The notes: a model not told the origin generated them from the letters alone. A stretch of 64,000 nt of DNA from an uncultured Pirellula sp. (GCA_903892355.1 CAITIE010000091.1:248001-312000), one strand, 5' to 3'; positions 49,125 to 58,662 are shown, numbered from the stretch's first letter. Numbers and translations are program-made.

Positions 49125-51281
49125 ATGAACTCGGTCCCGAACGACCCTATGCCCCAAAACGTCCCGATGGAATCGACGCGTATCCTCCGAACGGTCGCAA
49201 TCATGACCGGCATCATTGCGATGTTAGGGGTGGCATGCTCGCGCGTCGAAGGACAATCCGTTGCGGATGCGCCGGGGATGCCTAACGATCCACCTGCCGC
49301 AATGCCGGTCGCTGCGGCAGCGGTCCCTGAAAAAGCCATCGATCGTTCGGCTCTGGTCCAAAAGTACAACGAGGCGAGAGACGCCTACAAACGACGGGAA
49401 TGGGAAGTTGCGAGTGAAAAGTATGCGGAGGTGAGTCGGCAATGCCCAGGCACCCCGCTGGCCCTCGAGTGCAACTACTACGCTCTCTTCTCGCACTGGC
49501 AAATGGAGTCCCCCGAAAGCCCATCCCTTACTCGAGCGTGGTTGAAAGAAGCGGCCAGCCTACACCGCAAAGCGGCCAGCCTACACCGCAAAGCGGCCGC
49601 GATCGGTTCGGAAGATTCGCGCAACCCAGCATTAACTCCCCGCGACAGCTGGATCGCCCAAGCCCATTGGCTATTGACGCAATGGGAGCGAAACCAAGGA
49701 AAAATAGCGGAATCGGAGGAGCGACTACGCGCCTTGCTCGAAATCCAAGGGGCGACGCGCGATCCCACGGTCGCTTGGCCCGTCGATTGGAAACCATCCC
49801 AGAAACATTGGAATGCGCTTGGAAACTGGCTCGTCACCGCCAATCGCGATCTCGACGTCGCTCAGTATTGCTTTCAACAATCCTCCGAAATAGGGAATGG
49901 AACACGCGAACAGCAATGCGAAGCGTTGGTAGGGATCGTTCGATGCCATCTCGCCACCGGTGACCTCACTGTCGCAGACGAATCCATGGTGACCCTGGAT
50001 TCGATCGCGGAGGATGCAAGCTCGAAAATCCGATTGGCATTGCTCCGCGCGCAATGGTACCGACAAAAAGGAGAGCCCTCGCGCGTCCTCAGTGTCCTGC
50101 AACCAGCGGTCGATCTGGCCATCCAACAACAACCCGACACGCGTTTGATCTATGAACTGGCGTTGGCCCTGGCTCCAGACGGCATGCCCCCAAAAACGAA
50201 CCACGCGAGTGACGCCTCCGAGCCAGCCAACCAGCTTTGGAACGAAATCATCACCAGGGATTCCAGCAGCCCGATCGCGATCGAAGCCCGAGTACGGCTT
50301 GCACAAGCTCGACTCGCAGATCGTCAGTGGGATACGACGAAAACTCTCCTCGACGACGCAATCTCTCTAGGTCTCCCTCCCTCCCTGCTTTGCCACTCGC
50401 GGTTCCTGCGTGGCCAAGCGAACGCGGCTCTCGGATTCTTCGAGGAGGCACGCGATGATTTTCAACTGGCGCTGAAGGTCATCCAAGGGAACGAAGGATT
50501 GGAGCTGGCGATACGATTCGATCTCGCGGAGGTCCTGGTCCGGTTGCAGGCCTGGGATCAAGCCATCCCGCACTGGGAGTTCCTCATCGCCCAGGGTATG
50601 GGATCTTTGGACGAAACACTGGATTCCGATTTGGTCACAACTCGGGCTGCTTCAACGAAACAACTGCCGGCATGGATGGCTACCGTTTGGCTCCGCCAAG
50701 CTGAAATGCAAGCATTGCGCAGGGACTGGAACGCCGCTGAAAAAATTGTTTATCAAATTCGAGAGCAGTTTCCCGAATGCAACCGCAGGGACGAAGTCGA
50801 TTATCTCTTAGCGCGGTGTATGGTTTCCAAGGCAAAGTTCGATGATGCGCGGCAATTGCTGACCGCGATTGCTAGCAGCGATCGTACTTCATCCCCCGAA
50901 TGGATAGCTCGTTCGTGGTGGATGGTGGGCGAGACGTATTTGATGCAGCGACGTTACAGCGATGCATTGGATGCGTACGAACGGGTCCTGGGGACCGGAG
51001 CGAGTGAGTATTGGCACTCGGCAGCTCGGATGCAAATAGGGCAATGTCACGAATTGCTCAGGAATCCGGAGTCTGCTCGAACGGCCTACCAGCAGGTTTT
51101 GGATCGCGATTCCCAAGGTGCATTTGGTGTGCAGGCTCGCGAACGCATCGCCTTGCTACCAAGTACTTCACAACTTCCCACTGACCAAATCCCTGCAATG
51201 CAGAATCCTGCTACGCAGAGGAATGCAAGCACATCAAACGCAAGCACATCGAACGCAGCAGCGGTTGGAAACAAGCGATGA
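49125..51281 (+). CDS. TPR-repeat protein, first gene of an ExbB/ExbD operon
   Basis: About 718 residues if the ATG at 49125 is used; the frame is open back to 49038 and ATGs at 49149 and 49167 are alternatives, none with a strong ribosome site. A hydrophobic signal or lipoprotein-like segment (ILRTVAIMTGIIAMLGVACSRVEG) comes first, followed by many TPR-like helical pairs (for example RDAYKRREWEVASEKYAEVSRQCPGTPLALECNYYAL and GETYLMQRRYSDALDAYERVLGTG). A 21-base in-frame duplication gives AASLHRKAASLHRKAA near residue 160. The stop overlaps the ExbB start by four bases (ATGA), so the two are coupled. Confidence 0.85.
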   Translation: MNSVPNDPMPQNVPMESTRILRTVAIMTGIIAMLGVACSRVEGQSVADAPGMPNDPPAAMPVAAAAVPEKAIDRSALVQKYNEARDAYKRREWEVASEKYAEVSRQCPGTPLALECNYYALFSHWQMESPESPSLTRAWLKEAASLHRKAASLHRKAAAIGSEDSRNPALTPRDSWIAQAHWLLTQWERNQGKIAESEERLRALLEIQGATRDPTVAWPVDWKPSQKHWNALGNWLVTANRDLDVAQYCFQQSSEIGNGTREQQCEALVGIVRCHLATGDLTVADESMVTLDSIAEDASSKIRLALLRAQWYRQKGEPSRVLSVLQPAVDLAIQQQPDTRLIYELALALAPDGMPPKTNHASDASEPANQLWNEIITRDSSSPIAIEARVRLAQARLADRQWDTTKTLLDDAISLGLPPSLLCHSRFLRGQANAALGFFEEARDDFQLALKVIQGNEGLELAIRFDLAEVLVRLQAWDQAIPHWEFLIAQGMGSLDETLDSDLVTTRAASTKQLPAWMATVWLRQAEMQALRRDWNAAEKIVYQIREQFPECNRRDEVDYLLARCMVSKAKFDDARQLLTAIASSDRTSSPEWIARSWWMVGETYLMQRRYSDALDAYERVLGTGASEYWHSAARMQIGQCHELLRNPESARTAYQQVLDRDSQGAFGVQARERIALLPSTSQLPTDQIPAMQNPATQRNASTSNASTSNAAAVGNKR
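49551..49598 (+). repeat. 21-base in-frame tandem duplication in the TPR gene
   Basis: gcggccagcctacaccgcaaa occurs at 49551-49571 and 49572-49592 with a partial third copy. It adds seven residues to a helix without shifting the frame. Confidence 0.85.
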
Positions 51282-52378
51282 AGTTTACGAAGCGTCATTC
51301 GATCCGAAATGCAGGGAGCCGACTCGGGTTCTTCGCGTTCCTATCGATCGCGATGCTCTTGAACAGCGCCGGAACCCTGTGGGCTCAGAACAATCGCTGG
51401 AACGCGGCGCAACCTCCAAACGGTTTTGCGAACCCTGGCCCAAATGGATTTCAAAACCAAGGCTTTCCGACAGCGAGTAACCCGGCGAACGCATCCCTGA
51501 ACTCGGGGAACCGATCTTTCTCCGATCCACGGCTTGCAGCGGTACCCAATTCCATCACCAACGGCAACGTTACGAACAATTCGGGGAGCGCGGTCACCAA
51601 TGGCCAATCGGTAACCAATGGCCAATCGGTAACCAATGGCCAATCGGTAACCAGCGCGAAACCAGATTCAGCCGCTTCGACATCGACCGAAGGCAAAATC
51701 CCCGTCCGAAATCTCTTGCAGATATTCCACGACGGCGGTTTGATGATGTACCCAATCGCCCTCTGCTCGTTCGCCTTGATGGTCTTTTCCTTTGAGCGAT
51801 TGATCCATCTCCGACGCGGTCGGGTGATTCCCCGTCCGTTCGTCAATCGACTCATCGAGCAAATTCAAAATCAGCAAGTCGACCGCGACGAGTCGATTGA
51901 ACTGTGCGAAAAGAATCCCAGCGCGATGGGACATATCATGATCGCAGCCCTGAAACGATACGGAAAACCCTCGGTGGAGGTAGAGCAAGCGGTCTTGGAT
52001 GCGGGAGAACGCGAGAGCAATCATCTGCGCAAGCATTTGCGAATCCTCAGCGCGATCAGCAACGTATCCCCACTGTTAGGACTCCTCGGTACCGTTCTCG
52101 GGATGATCCAGTCGTTCAACGATATTTCCAATTCCCAAGCGATGGGGCGCCCTGAAATGCTCGCAGGGGGAATCAGCCAAGCCTTGCTGACAACCGCCGC
52201 TGGCCTGTTGGTCGCAATCCCAGCGTACGTAATGCACGTGTACTTTGTCGGTCACATCGATCGGTTGATCATGGAAATGGATATGCATGCCCAACGACTC
52301 ATCGATGTGGTGAGCGCCGAGGGTCTGCAAGAAAACGATGTTGGACGCACCCGAACCCGAAGCCGGAAAGCCGCATAG
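51278..52378 (+). CDS. MotA/TolQ/ExbB-type proton channel protein
   Basis: A 366-residue protein. An N-terminal signal and a Gln/Asn/Ser-rich periplasmic stretch (about residues 30-145) precede the ExbB core, which is unusual compared with classic 240-residue ExbB. The core has helix 1 (GGLMMYPIALCSFALMVFSFERL), AVLDAGERESNHLRKHLRILSAISNVSPLLGLLGTVLGMIQSFND and AGGISQALLTTAAGLLVAIPAYVMHVYF. With ExbD it forms a proton-motive-force-driven motor that energises outer-membrane or periplasmic processes. Confidence 0.93.
   Translation: MKFTKRHSIRNAGSRLGFFAFLSIAMLLNSAGTLWAQNNRWNAAQPPNGFANPGPNGFQNQGFPTASNPANASLNSGNRSFSDPRLAAVPNSITNGNVTNNSGSAVTNGQSVTNGQSVTNGQSVTSAKPDSAASTSTEGKIPVRNLLQIFHDGGLMMYPIALCSFALMVFSFERLIHLRRGRVIPRPFVNRLIEQIQNQQVDRDESIELCEKNPSAMGHIMIAALKRYGKPSVEVEQAVLDAGERESNHLRKHLRILSAISNVSPLLGLLGTVLGMIQSFNDISNSQAMGRPEMLAGGISQALLTTAAGLLVAIPAYVMHVYFVGHIDRLIMEMDMHAQRLIDVVSAEGLQENDVGRTRTRSRKAA
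51596..51649 (+). repeat. 18-base in-frame tandem repeat in the ExbB-like gene
   Basis: Three exact units of accaatggccaatcggta (51596-51613, 51614-51631, 51632-51649) encode TNGQSV repeats in the periplasmic low-complexity stretch. Confidence 0.9.
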
Positions 52379-52413
52379 CAAGGCTCATCGGGTGCGAGGC
52401 GAGGAGCCATATC

Positions 52414-52848
52414 ATGCCATTAAAAACATCGAACACTGACGAGCTTCCTGCGATCAACTTGACCAGTATGATCGATGTCCTGTTCCTGCTGATCATCTTC
52501 TTCATGGTCGGTACCCGTTTCACCGAAAACGAGCATCAGATCCAACTGACATTGCCAAAATCTTCATCCCCTACGTCGATGGTCGACCGACCGGGCTCCA
52601 AGATCGTAACCATGTACGCGGACGGGACCTTGGAACTCGATGGCCGCCGAATGGATATCTCGCAAATCACCGCTTCGCTGATCCCTGCGGTGCAAAACTA
52701 TCCCGATCTCAAGGTTCAGTTTCGTCCTGACGTCGGTGCGAATATCGGTCAAGCATCCCAGGTCATGGAGGCCATCAGCCGCGCAGGCGTCCGGGATCTT
52801 GGCTGGACGACGACCGCTTCTAGGATGCCTAGTTCATCCATCCGGTGA
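52414..52848 (+). CDS. ExbD/TolR-type biopolymer transport protein
   Basis: A 144-residue protein with a single N-terminal membrane helix (NLTSMIDVLFLLIIFFMVGT) carrying the essential Asp21, and a periplasmic domain (LDGRRMDISQITASLIPAVQNYPDLKVQFRPD). It lies 35 bases after the ExbB-like gene. It couples proton flow through ExbB to force on a periplasmic partner, here probably the neighbouring proteins. Confidence 0.93.
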   Translation: MPLKTSNTDELPAINLTSMIDVLFLLIIFFMVGTRFTENEHQIQLTLPKSSSPTSMVDRPGSKIVTMYADGTLELDGRRMDISQITASLIPAVQNYPDLKVQFRPDVGANIGQASQVMEAISRAGVRDLGWTTTASRMPSSSIR

Positions 52849-52854
52849 TCTCCC

Positions 52855-54963
52855 ATGCTGCCACTGGCATCGTTCGATGTTCAATCCAATAGCCGCGCAT
52901 GGGCGATCTTCTTAGGAGTTGTTTTCGCCGCCGTCGCCATCAGTTTACTCGTGGCATCATGGACTCGCTGGGGACAATCCAAACCTCTCGCGAAATGCGT
53001 CGGCATCGCGATGCTCGCCCATATTTGGCTCCTGCTCTACGCCTACGGGACGCGGATCGTTTCAACAGGGATCGGCCCGGGCACCCAAGGTGGCGTTGCA
53101 ACCGCCCCATTCTATCCTGCGAACATTGCATGGGATCCGGGTAGCGCAGCGCTGAGCAACTCTCATCAGAGCAACTCCGATGTGAACATGTCCTCACCGC
53201 AGTCGTCTTTATCCAGCTCCATGGACCTCAGCCGCGATGCTGACGACTCAGGATGGCAGGATTCGGCGGACGGTGATCCAAGCGCAGAGCAATCGGATGC
53301 GGCTACCAATCGCCGCAATGTCGACTTGGATATTCCTAAAGCCAACCCGTGGGAGTCCCCGTTGGAGTCGCCATGGGAGGGACCCGAACGGGAGTTGGCT
53401 CAGCAGGCGCTCGATCGCATAGAATTGAGCACTAAATCCCAATCTGTTCCATCAACGGATTTGACTCCGACTCCGAACGAATCATCGGAAACATCGATGG
53501 GCACCTTGATCGCTGACTTCGATCCAGACGTACCGCAACCCGACCGCTCGCAAGACGAAATCCTGAGCCTTGCCAATCTCCCCATCGATCCAGCCCTCGC
53601 ACCTCCCACGGTCCCTGCAGTAGCTCCGGTCCCTGCAGCCATAGCCAGTGGCGATGCGAAAACGTCCCTGACGAGGAACCCTGTGAGCTCCGCACCGATC
53701 GCTTACGGGTCGAGCTTAACGCCGCAATCCGATGGGCTATCGCCTATCCCACCCGCCTACCAAATGCGATTGTCCCCCGCGCGGACACAGTTCGCGTATC
53801 AGAATGGTGGGGATAGCACCACCGAACATGCGGTGGAACAAGCCCTCCTGTGGCTTGCGAAAAATCAATCCGCGGACGGGTCCTGGAACGCCGCCGCGCA
53901 TGGAGCTGGAAGCAGCGACAGCAACCAGCTCTCGAGTGAGGAAGGACGCTATCGCGCCAACGCCGGAGTGCGCGCGAACACCGCGATGACAGGTCTGGCT
54001 CTACTCGCATTTCTCGGAGCCGGACACACCCACCAACAAGGACCCTTTGCGGATACCATCCAACGTGGGTTGCAGTACTTGATCTCTCAGCAATTCCCGT
54101 CAGGGGATCTCTCCGGGCGCGATCAAGTCGGGATGGATCCTTCGGTTCGGTACGCGCGCATGTACAGCCATGCGATAGCAACGCTTGCGGTCAGCGAAGC
54201 CTATGCGATGACGAATGATGCTGCGCTATTGCCAACCGTCCAAAACGGAGCTCGCTACAGCGGCAGTGCGATGAACCCTCGCACCGGCGGATGGCGGTAC
54301 GATTTTTCGAGCGATGATCCGGGAGATACCAGCCAGTTCGGTTGGCAAGCCATGGTGCTGCATAGCGCGTCTTCAAGCCATGCGATCGTCTTGGCCGGCA
54401 ATACTCGGATCGCTATGCAACGGTTTTTAGATTCGGTGAGTACAGGGCGTGCTGGTGGATTGGCAGTGTACCGCAACGTGACTCCAGGTGTCCCTCCCAA
54501 CGCGAGCGGAGCGACCCCTGCGATGACGGCCGAAGCCAATGCGATGCGATGCATGCTCGAATTCCCAGTCTCCCACCAAGCCGCTCAAGAAGCTCGCGAA
54601 CTGATGCTCGCCAACCTGCCAGGTCAGGGGAACGAGAATCTCTACTACTGGTACTATGCCACGATGGCGATGTATCAAATGCGCGGACGCTCGGAATACA
54701 CCGCAAGCCCAACTCTGGCCAGTTCGGGCGAAGTCGCATGGCAGCGATGGAACGATTCGATGAAGCGAGTTTTGTGCACAACCCAGATAACCGCGGGCCA
54801 AAATGCCGGCTCATGGAACCCAACCTGTGTTTGGGGAGCCTATGGCGGACGTGTCTATTCAACGGCCCTATCGTGCATGTGCTTGGAAGTATACTACCGG
54901 TACTTGCCGGTCTACGCGAACACCAGCATCGCTAGCCCGCCAGATCCGCGAACCCGAAAATAA
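52855..54963 (+). CDS. Membrane-anchored protein with terpenoid-cyclase-like (prenyltransferase/squalene oxidase) repeats
   Basis: A 702-residue protein. Two N-terminal hydrophobic helices (WAIFLGVVFAAVAISLLVASW and CVGIAMLAHIWLLLYAYGT) are followed by a long Ser/Pro-rich linker (about residues 90-310). The C-terminal 380 residues have alpha/alpha-toroid repeats (HAVEQALLWLAKNQSADGSWN, TAMTGLALLAFLGAGHTHQQG, GWRYDFSSDDPGDTSQFGWQAM, NLYYWYYATMAMYQMRG). The repeat fold is shared by squalene cyclases and prenyltransferases, but the DXDD or metal-binding motifs were not seen, so enzymatic activity is not claimed. It is tightly linked to ExbD (6 bases). Confidence 0.75.
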   Translation: MLPLASFDVQSNSRAWAIFLGVVFAAVAISLLVASWTRWGQSKPLAKCVGIAMLAHIWLLLYAYGTRIVSTGIGPGTQGGVATAPFYPANIAWDPGSAALSNSHQSNSDVNMSSPQSSLSSSMDLSRDADDSGWQDSADGDPSAEQSDAATNRRNVDLDIPKANPWESPLESPWEGPERELAQQALDRIELSTKSQSVPSTDLTPTPNESSETSMGTLIADFDPDVPQPDRSQDEILSLANLPIDPALAPPTVPAVAPVPAAIASGDAKTSLTRNPVSSAPIAYGSSLTPQSDGLSPIPPAYQMRLSPARTQFAYQNGGDSTTEHAVEQALLWLAKNQSADGSWNAAAHGAGSSDSNQLSSEEGRYRANAGVRANTAMTGLALLAFLGAGHTHQQGPFADTIQRGLQYLISQQFPSGDLSGRDQVGMDPSVRYARMYSHAIATLAVSEAYAMTNDAALLPTVQNGARYSGSAMNPRTGGWRYDFSSDDPGDTSQFGWQAMVLHSASSSHAIVLAGNTRIAMQRFLDSVSTGRAGGLAVYRNVTPGVPPNASGATPAMTAEANAMRCMLEFPVSHQAAQEARELMLANLPGQGNENLYYWYYATMAMYQMRGRSEYTASPTLASSGEVAWQRWNDSMKRVLCTTQITAGQNAGSWNPTCVWGAYGGRVYSTALSCMCLEVYYRYLPVYANTSIASPPDPRTRK

Positions 54964-55049
54964 ACGCGATCACCGATCTGCTGGAACCGAGGACATTACG
55001 CGATGTTCCACGGCATCATCGGTCAACGGAGCATGCAAGGACCTCAACG

Positions 55050-55814
55050 ATGCCTTCGAAATTCCTGACCGCCACGTGGCATCACCTGATCATGGCGAAC
55101 TACCAGGTGGAACCAAAAATGTTGCTGGATCTGGTCCCGCGTGGCACGGAACTGGATTCATGGAACGGCAAGCATTTTGTCAGTGTGGTCGGTTTTCACT
55201 TCTTGAACACACGAGTCCTCGGATTGCCGATCCCATGGCATCGCAATTTCGAAGAAGTAAACCTGCGGTTTTATGTTCGCCGACATGTCGGGAACGAAGT
55301 TCGGCGCGGGGTAGTCTTTATCCGCGAGATCGTCCCCAAATGGGCGATCGCATGGGTGGCTAATACGGTCTATAACGAACGGTATTCGGCGATGAAGATG
55401 GCATCTTCCGAACGAGTGGTGACCGGTACCTCAGGCTTGGACTGCAACGATGAAGTTGCTCGGGAAATCGCCTACCGATGGCGAACAAAGCTCGCGCGTA
55501 CCAAAACGTATCGTTGGAACGGAATCTCAGCAACGACATGCGGTCGACCGACGGTTCCTGGGCCCAATTCCGAAGCGAACTTCATTACCGAGCATTACTA
55601 CGGCTATGTCACGCAGCGGGATGGTTCCACGATGGAGTATCGCGTCGAACACCCATCGTGGAGAGTGTGGGATGTTTCTAGCTGTGTGCTCGATTGCGAT
55701 ATTGAAACGGTTTATGGTCGGGAATGGGTAGAACCCCTGTCGGAAGTTCCGCACAGCGCCTTCGTCGCGGTTGGATCCGATATTGTCGTCCGACGCGGGG
55801 TTCGCTGCTGCTGA
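55050..55814 (+). CDS. DUF2071 (YqjF-like) protein
   Basis: A 254-residue protein. FLTATWHHLIMANYQVEPKMLLDLVPRGTELDSWNGKHFVSVVGFHF and FEEVNLRFYVRR are the typical start of DUF2071/YqjF, and RGVVFIREIVPKWAIAWVANTVYNERY follows. The fold resembles acetoacetate decarboxylase but lacks a known catalytic lysine in an assigned position; the function is unknown. It stands alone behind the TPR-ExbBD operon. Confidence 0.9.
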   Translation: MPSKFLTATWHHLIMANYQVEPKMLLDLVPRGTELDSWNGKHFVSVVGFHFLNTRVLGLPIPWHRNFEEVNLRFYVRRHVGNEVRRGVVFIREIVPKWAIAWVANTVYNERYSAMKMASSERVVTGTSGLDCNDEVAREIAYRWRTKLARTKTYRWNGISATTCGRPTVPGPNSEANFITEHYYGYVTQRDGSTMEYRVEHPSWRVWDVSSCVLDCDIETVYGREWVEPLSEVPHSAFVAVGSDIVVRRGVRCC

Positions 55815-55828
55815 ATTCCAACGTCGCA

Positions 55829-55992
55829 ACGTGAGCGACTTTGGCGCTAGCCGTCGGTGTCGCTAGCAACCCAAAAACCCGCAACAACGATCATCCTAGT
55901 CGCAACGATCACCACACCACCGGCTAGCGCCTCGCTGCTCACAACAGCCAGGCTCACGCTCAAGGTGAGCGACTTTCGAGCTAGCCGTCGAC
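55829..55992. repeat. REP-like elements: two direct and one inverted copy
   Basis: The 26-base sequence gtgagcgactttggcgctag (continued ccgtcg) at 55831-55856 recurs at 55965-55990 with two changes. Between them, cggctagcgcctcgctgctcac (55921-55942) is an inverted partial copy. GCTCAC...GTGAGC inverted repeats occur around 55953-55970. The arrangement resembles bacterial REP sequences. No transposase is seen. Confidence 0.6.
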
Positions 55993-56140
55993 GAATAAAG
56001 CAATCCCATTCCCGGTTCTCCCCTTCGCGTCTTCGCGTCTTCGCGTGAGACAATATCCTCGGCGGGAATCGAACAATGCATTAAAGCCCCAGGGAAAACG
56101 GGGCAATCTGAAAAACTGTCCCCCACCCGTCCCCCCATCC

Positions 56141-56275
56141 ATGTCACCGATCCCATCCGATGCGATGGAGTTGCTGACGTTGTGGCCGGCCCTCGATGCC
56201 GATGGCAAGGCCCAAGTGCTACGCATGGCGCGAGCGTTGGCGGGTGATCGATCAGAACGTGGAGCGGATGCCTGA
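56141..56275 (+). CDS. Small protein (44 residues), possible fragment of a regulatory protein
   Basis: Translates to MSPIPSDAMELLTLWPALDADGKAQVLRMARALAG plus nine residues. The L-x-LWP-x-LD-x-x-G-x-x-x-VL-x-x-AR-x-LA pattern is familiar from C-terminal tails of helix-turn-helix regulators. There is no good ribosome site, so it may be a cut-down remnant. It is the first ORF of the accessory stretch. Confidence 0.4.
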   Translation: MSPIPSDAMELLTLWPALDADGKAQVLRMARALAGDRSERGADA

Positions 56276-56707
56276 TGAGGGTACAATGAAGGCCCCCCCT
56301 ATGTCGTAGGTACTTTAAGGGACTTACGGTTGCCCTGGGGGGGAAACCATCCCAGGTTCTTGAGAGAAAGTCTGTCCGTCTCTCGATCATGGGGGTTGGG
56401 GGCGGTCTGCACTGCCCCGGTGCGAACTACCCAGGGGTGCCCAAATTGTGGGGTGCCACAATAACACGATCGATCGCATCCGTGCGCGTAGGATTCCGCA
56501 AAAATCCAAACTATGGTTTTGTGGAGATAGTCGCATGGGGGGCGAGCGATCGTCGGTCGATTACTTTTTCGCTTTTTGAGCCCCCCCGGGGTGTGAGATT
56601 AGCCGTACAGCGTCAGTTTAGTAATCGTGAGAACCGATTTAGCTTGATAGTTGTCCACTGCGATTGAGAAGGACAACGGGATTCAACAGACGCCGATTCA
56701 ACGGACT
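56276..56707. other. Intergenic region with hairpins and G runs, 432 bases
   Basis: It contains CCTGGG...CCCAGG (56333-56354) and GAGAG...CTCTC (56361-56385), both inverted repeats, and several runs of G or C (for example 56586-56593). The strand pattern suggests regulatory or integration signals, but I could not assign an att site. A 92-codon open frame in it has no coding character. Confidence 0.4.
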
Positions 56708-57406
56708 TTATTGGCGAGCGATCATTGCGGAATTTACTGCTTGTGCGATTTCTACAGCGATAGTGCCGTCGCTTGTTTCAAGCCGTTGAGAATCTCCACC
56801 TGTCGTTCTGATGGTGACATAAGCAATGGTGCGGTTCCTCAGTATGCGATAAACCACAACGCTAACGCCCATAAATAAAATGAAAAACACCGGGGCAGCC
56901 CAGACCATTCCATTAACTTGTGTCAACTTACTACCGAAACCAGTGACAGCAAAGAAACATATGGCCCATATTGCCCAAGGCAGACAGCCTATTGGTATGT
57001 ACTCCTTGCCACTAGTGACCGATGTTATGTTGGCCATCGAGAATGTTCGATCTCGAAAGATGAATCTGGTGCTAGTCACCCGAACGCCAGATTGGTTGTA
57101 ATAAGTCCTTTCTTCTTTGTCCTCCCATTCGAAACCGGTTTTTGGAGCCGATTCAGGGACGATCGGATCGTCGGACTTTTTCTCGAGGAACTCGCCGCAA
57201 TGCTTACACTTAATTGCATCTCGATGAATGGGCTCCGCGCAGAAGGGGCAGGCTTTGGTGTTGCTATTTGATTCTGTTGGTACCGTCGCATACTCCGAGG
57301 GCACGACAACTTTCTCCCCGCAGGAAGGGCAAGGCAAAGAGCGACCAGCCTTCTCAGGAGGAGCTTTGAGTGTCTTCGAGCATTTGGGACATGAAAACTT
57401 AATCAT
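56708..57406 (-). CDS. Zinc-ribbon membrane protein of the DUF6232 type
   Basis: A 232-residue product from the ATG at 57406 (MIKFSCPKCSK); an earlier start at 57457 is less likely. An N-terminal ribbon (CPKCSKTLKAPPEKAGRSLPCPSCG) and a second one (CPFCAEPIHRDAIKCKHCG) are followed by TYYNQSGVRVTSTRFIFRDRTFSMANITSV, two membrane helices (LPWAIWAICFFAVTGFG and MVWAAPVFFILFMGVSVVVY), and ending in TIRTTGGDSQRLETSDGTIAVEIAQAVNSAM. The last two parts match DUF6232. The gene is visibly more AT-rich than the DUF2071 gene before it. Confidence 0.75.
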   Translation of the reverse strand: MIKFSCPKCSKTLKAPPEKAGRSLPCPSCGEKVVVPSEYATVPTESNSNTKACPFCAEPIHRDAIKCKHCGEFLEKKSDDPIVPESAPKTGFEWEDKEERTYYNQSGVRVTSTRFIFRDRTFSMANITSVTSGKEYIPIGCLPWAIWAICFFAVTGFGSKLTQVNGMVWAAPVFFILFMGVSVVVYRILRNRTIAYVTIRTTGGDSQRLETSDGTIAVEIAQAVNSAMIARQ

Positions 57407-57741
57407 TGGGCGTTCCGGGAGATAGCTACTGTGCTCTTTTAAACTCGACATAGGCAAGCGTTTCTTTGATTACCACTGCTAGCCGGAGGGGATTGTAGTT
57501 TGGCGCCCGGAGGCATGCCACTATTCGGCGAGATTTCGCAGAACTCTCCCTGCCATGGGGGCAACAGTCCTAAACCTACAAAAACCGTGGATTGATGATA
57601 AAAAACGAACTTTTAGAAACCCGTTATAATTTGTTCCGGTAGCGGGGCTGATCCCCCTGCGAACGGCTGCCCGGGGCATCGATCACCCATAGCATCGATC
57701 CCCCGGTGGCCGACCTTCATGCGAACTATGGGAGTCTAATA
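57407..57741. promoter_or_regulatory. Divergent region with a consensus -10 box
   Basis: The 335-base gap holds TATAAT at 57625-57630 on the plus strand, about 110 bases before the next start, without a matching -35. The sequence gcatcgatc occurs twice near 57676-57701. A GGGAG site (57730-57734) precedes the ATG at 57742. Confidence 0.35.
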
Positions 57742-58662
57742 ATGAGCGTTGATATTCATGCTGCAATTTCAAGGCTGCGGTATTTGTCCGAGGAGTTTAG
57801 GGAAGCGAGACGGATCCCAGCGGAGGAGCGGCGGGAGGTTGCGGTATCGATTGGGATGCGTGCGAACGAAATACTCTTGAAATGCTGGCATCTTGGCTGC
57901 CTACGATCCATCCCCTCTTTGCAGCAACAATTTGATGACTTGAAAAGTCAAGAAAAAAAACATTGTGAAAATTCAGAGTCCACCTTTTTGGGAGAGTTGT
58001 GGTTTGAGATGGGGCTCTTCTTGAATCTCGTCGGCTATCGCTATGCAGTAGTAGAAGAAGTTTCAGAGACCAGTTTCTATCATGACAAAGGAGAGTGCAT
58101 CGAGTACGAGAACTTGATCGAGTATTTTTATCTCAAGGGAGGCATCCTTGCAAAGGATGGATTGCTAATCACGCCCGACATTCTCCTTGGCCCCGTTCCG
58201 ATGTCGGAGGATGAAATTGCATCGGCTGCTAGCGAACAAGCATTCCAGGTGCTTGGTTATTATGCCCAGGGTTGCGAAGTGCTGGCGGGGATTATTGAGC
58301 GAAAGGCCGTATCGACAAGTGATCAGGTAATTATCGATGAGAGCCAGCCCGAGGATGGATTGTTTGACGAAAACCGTCGATTGATTTGGGGCGGTATTTA
58401 ATTCACCCTGACAACGAATCAAGCGATGGTATTCCGTTTACTCGTCGAAGCCTACCCAAATGATGTTTTAGTGAGCCAATTTGAAGATATTGGGGTTCGA
58501 GTTTTGCGGGATTCATTTCGCCGAAAGAATGCGGAAGGCAAAAACGAATACGATCCGTTGTGGTATCTGATTGGTTCAGGGAGTCGTAAGGATTCTAAAC
58601 GTATGGTCGATCCTAAGGTGGCAAGGAATGACCCCCGAATTATTTCCCAATCCCCAACATAA
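57742..58662 (+). pseudogene. Regulator-like gene interrupted by a single in-frame TAA
   Basis: Two open stretches, 57742-58398 and 58402-58659, are in the same frame and separated only by TAA at 58399-58401. The first encodes 219 residues, mainly helical, ending LIWGGI. The second continues FTLTTNQAMVFRLLVEAYPN, then FEDIGVRVLRDSFRR, and DPLWYLIGSGS. Across the stop, NRRLIWGGI-x-FTLTTNQAMVFRLL reads like one winged-helix module (strand-turn-LT..QA..V..LL.EA) known from planctomycete proteins, in which the missing residue would be Tyr or Phe. The stop therefore looks like a recent nonsense mutation, unless it is suppressed. The gene is AT-rich compared with its neighbours. The function of the N-terminal part is unknown. 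Confidence 0.7.

Noticed and set aside
56389-56667. A 92-codon open frame in the accessory gap
   Set aside because: There is no ribosome site, no domain, and its composition follows the G runs of the region.
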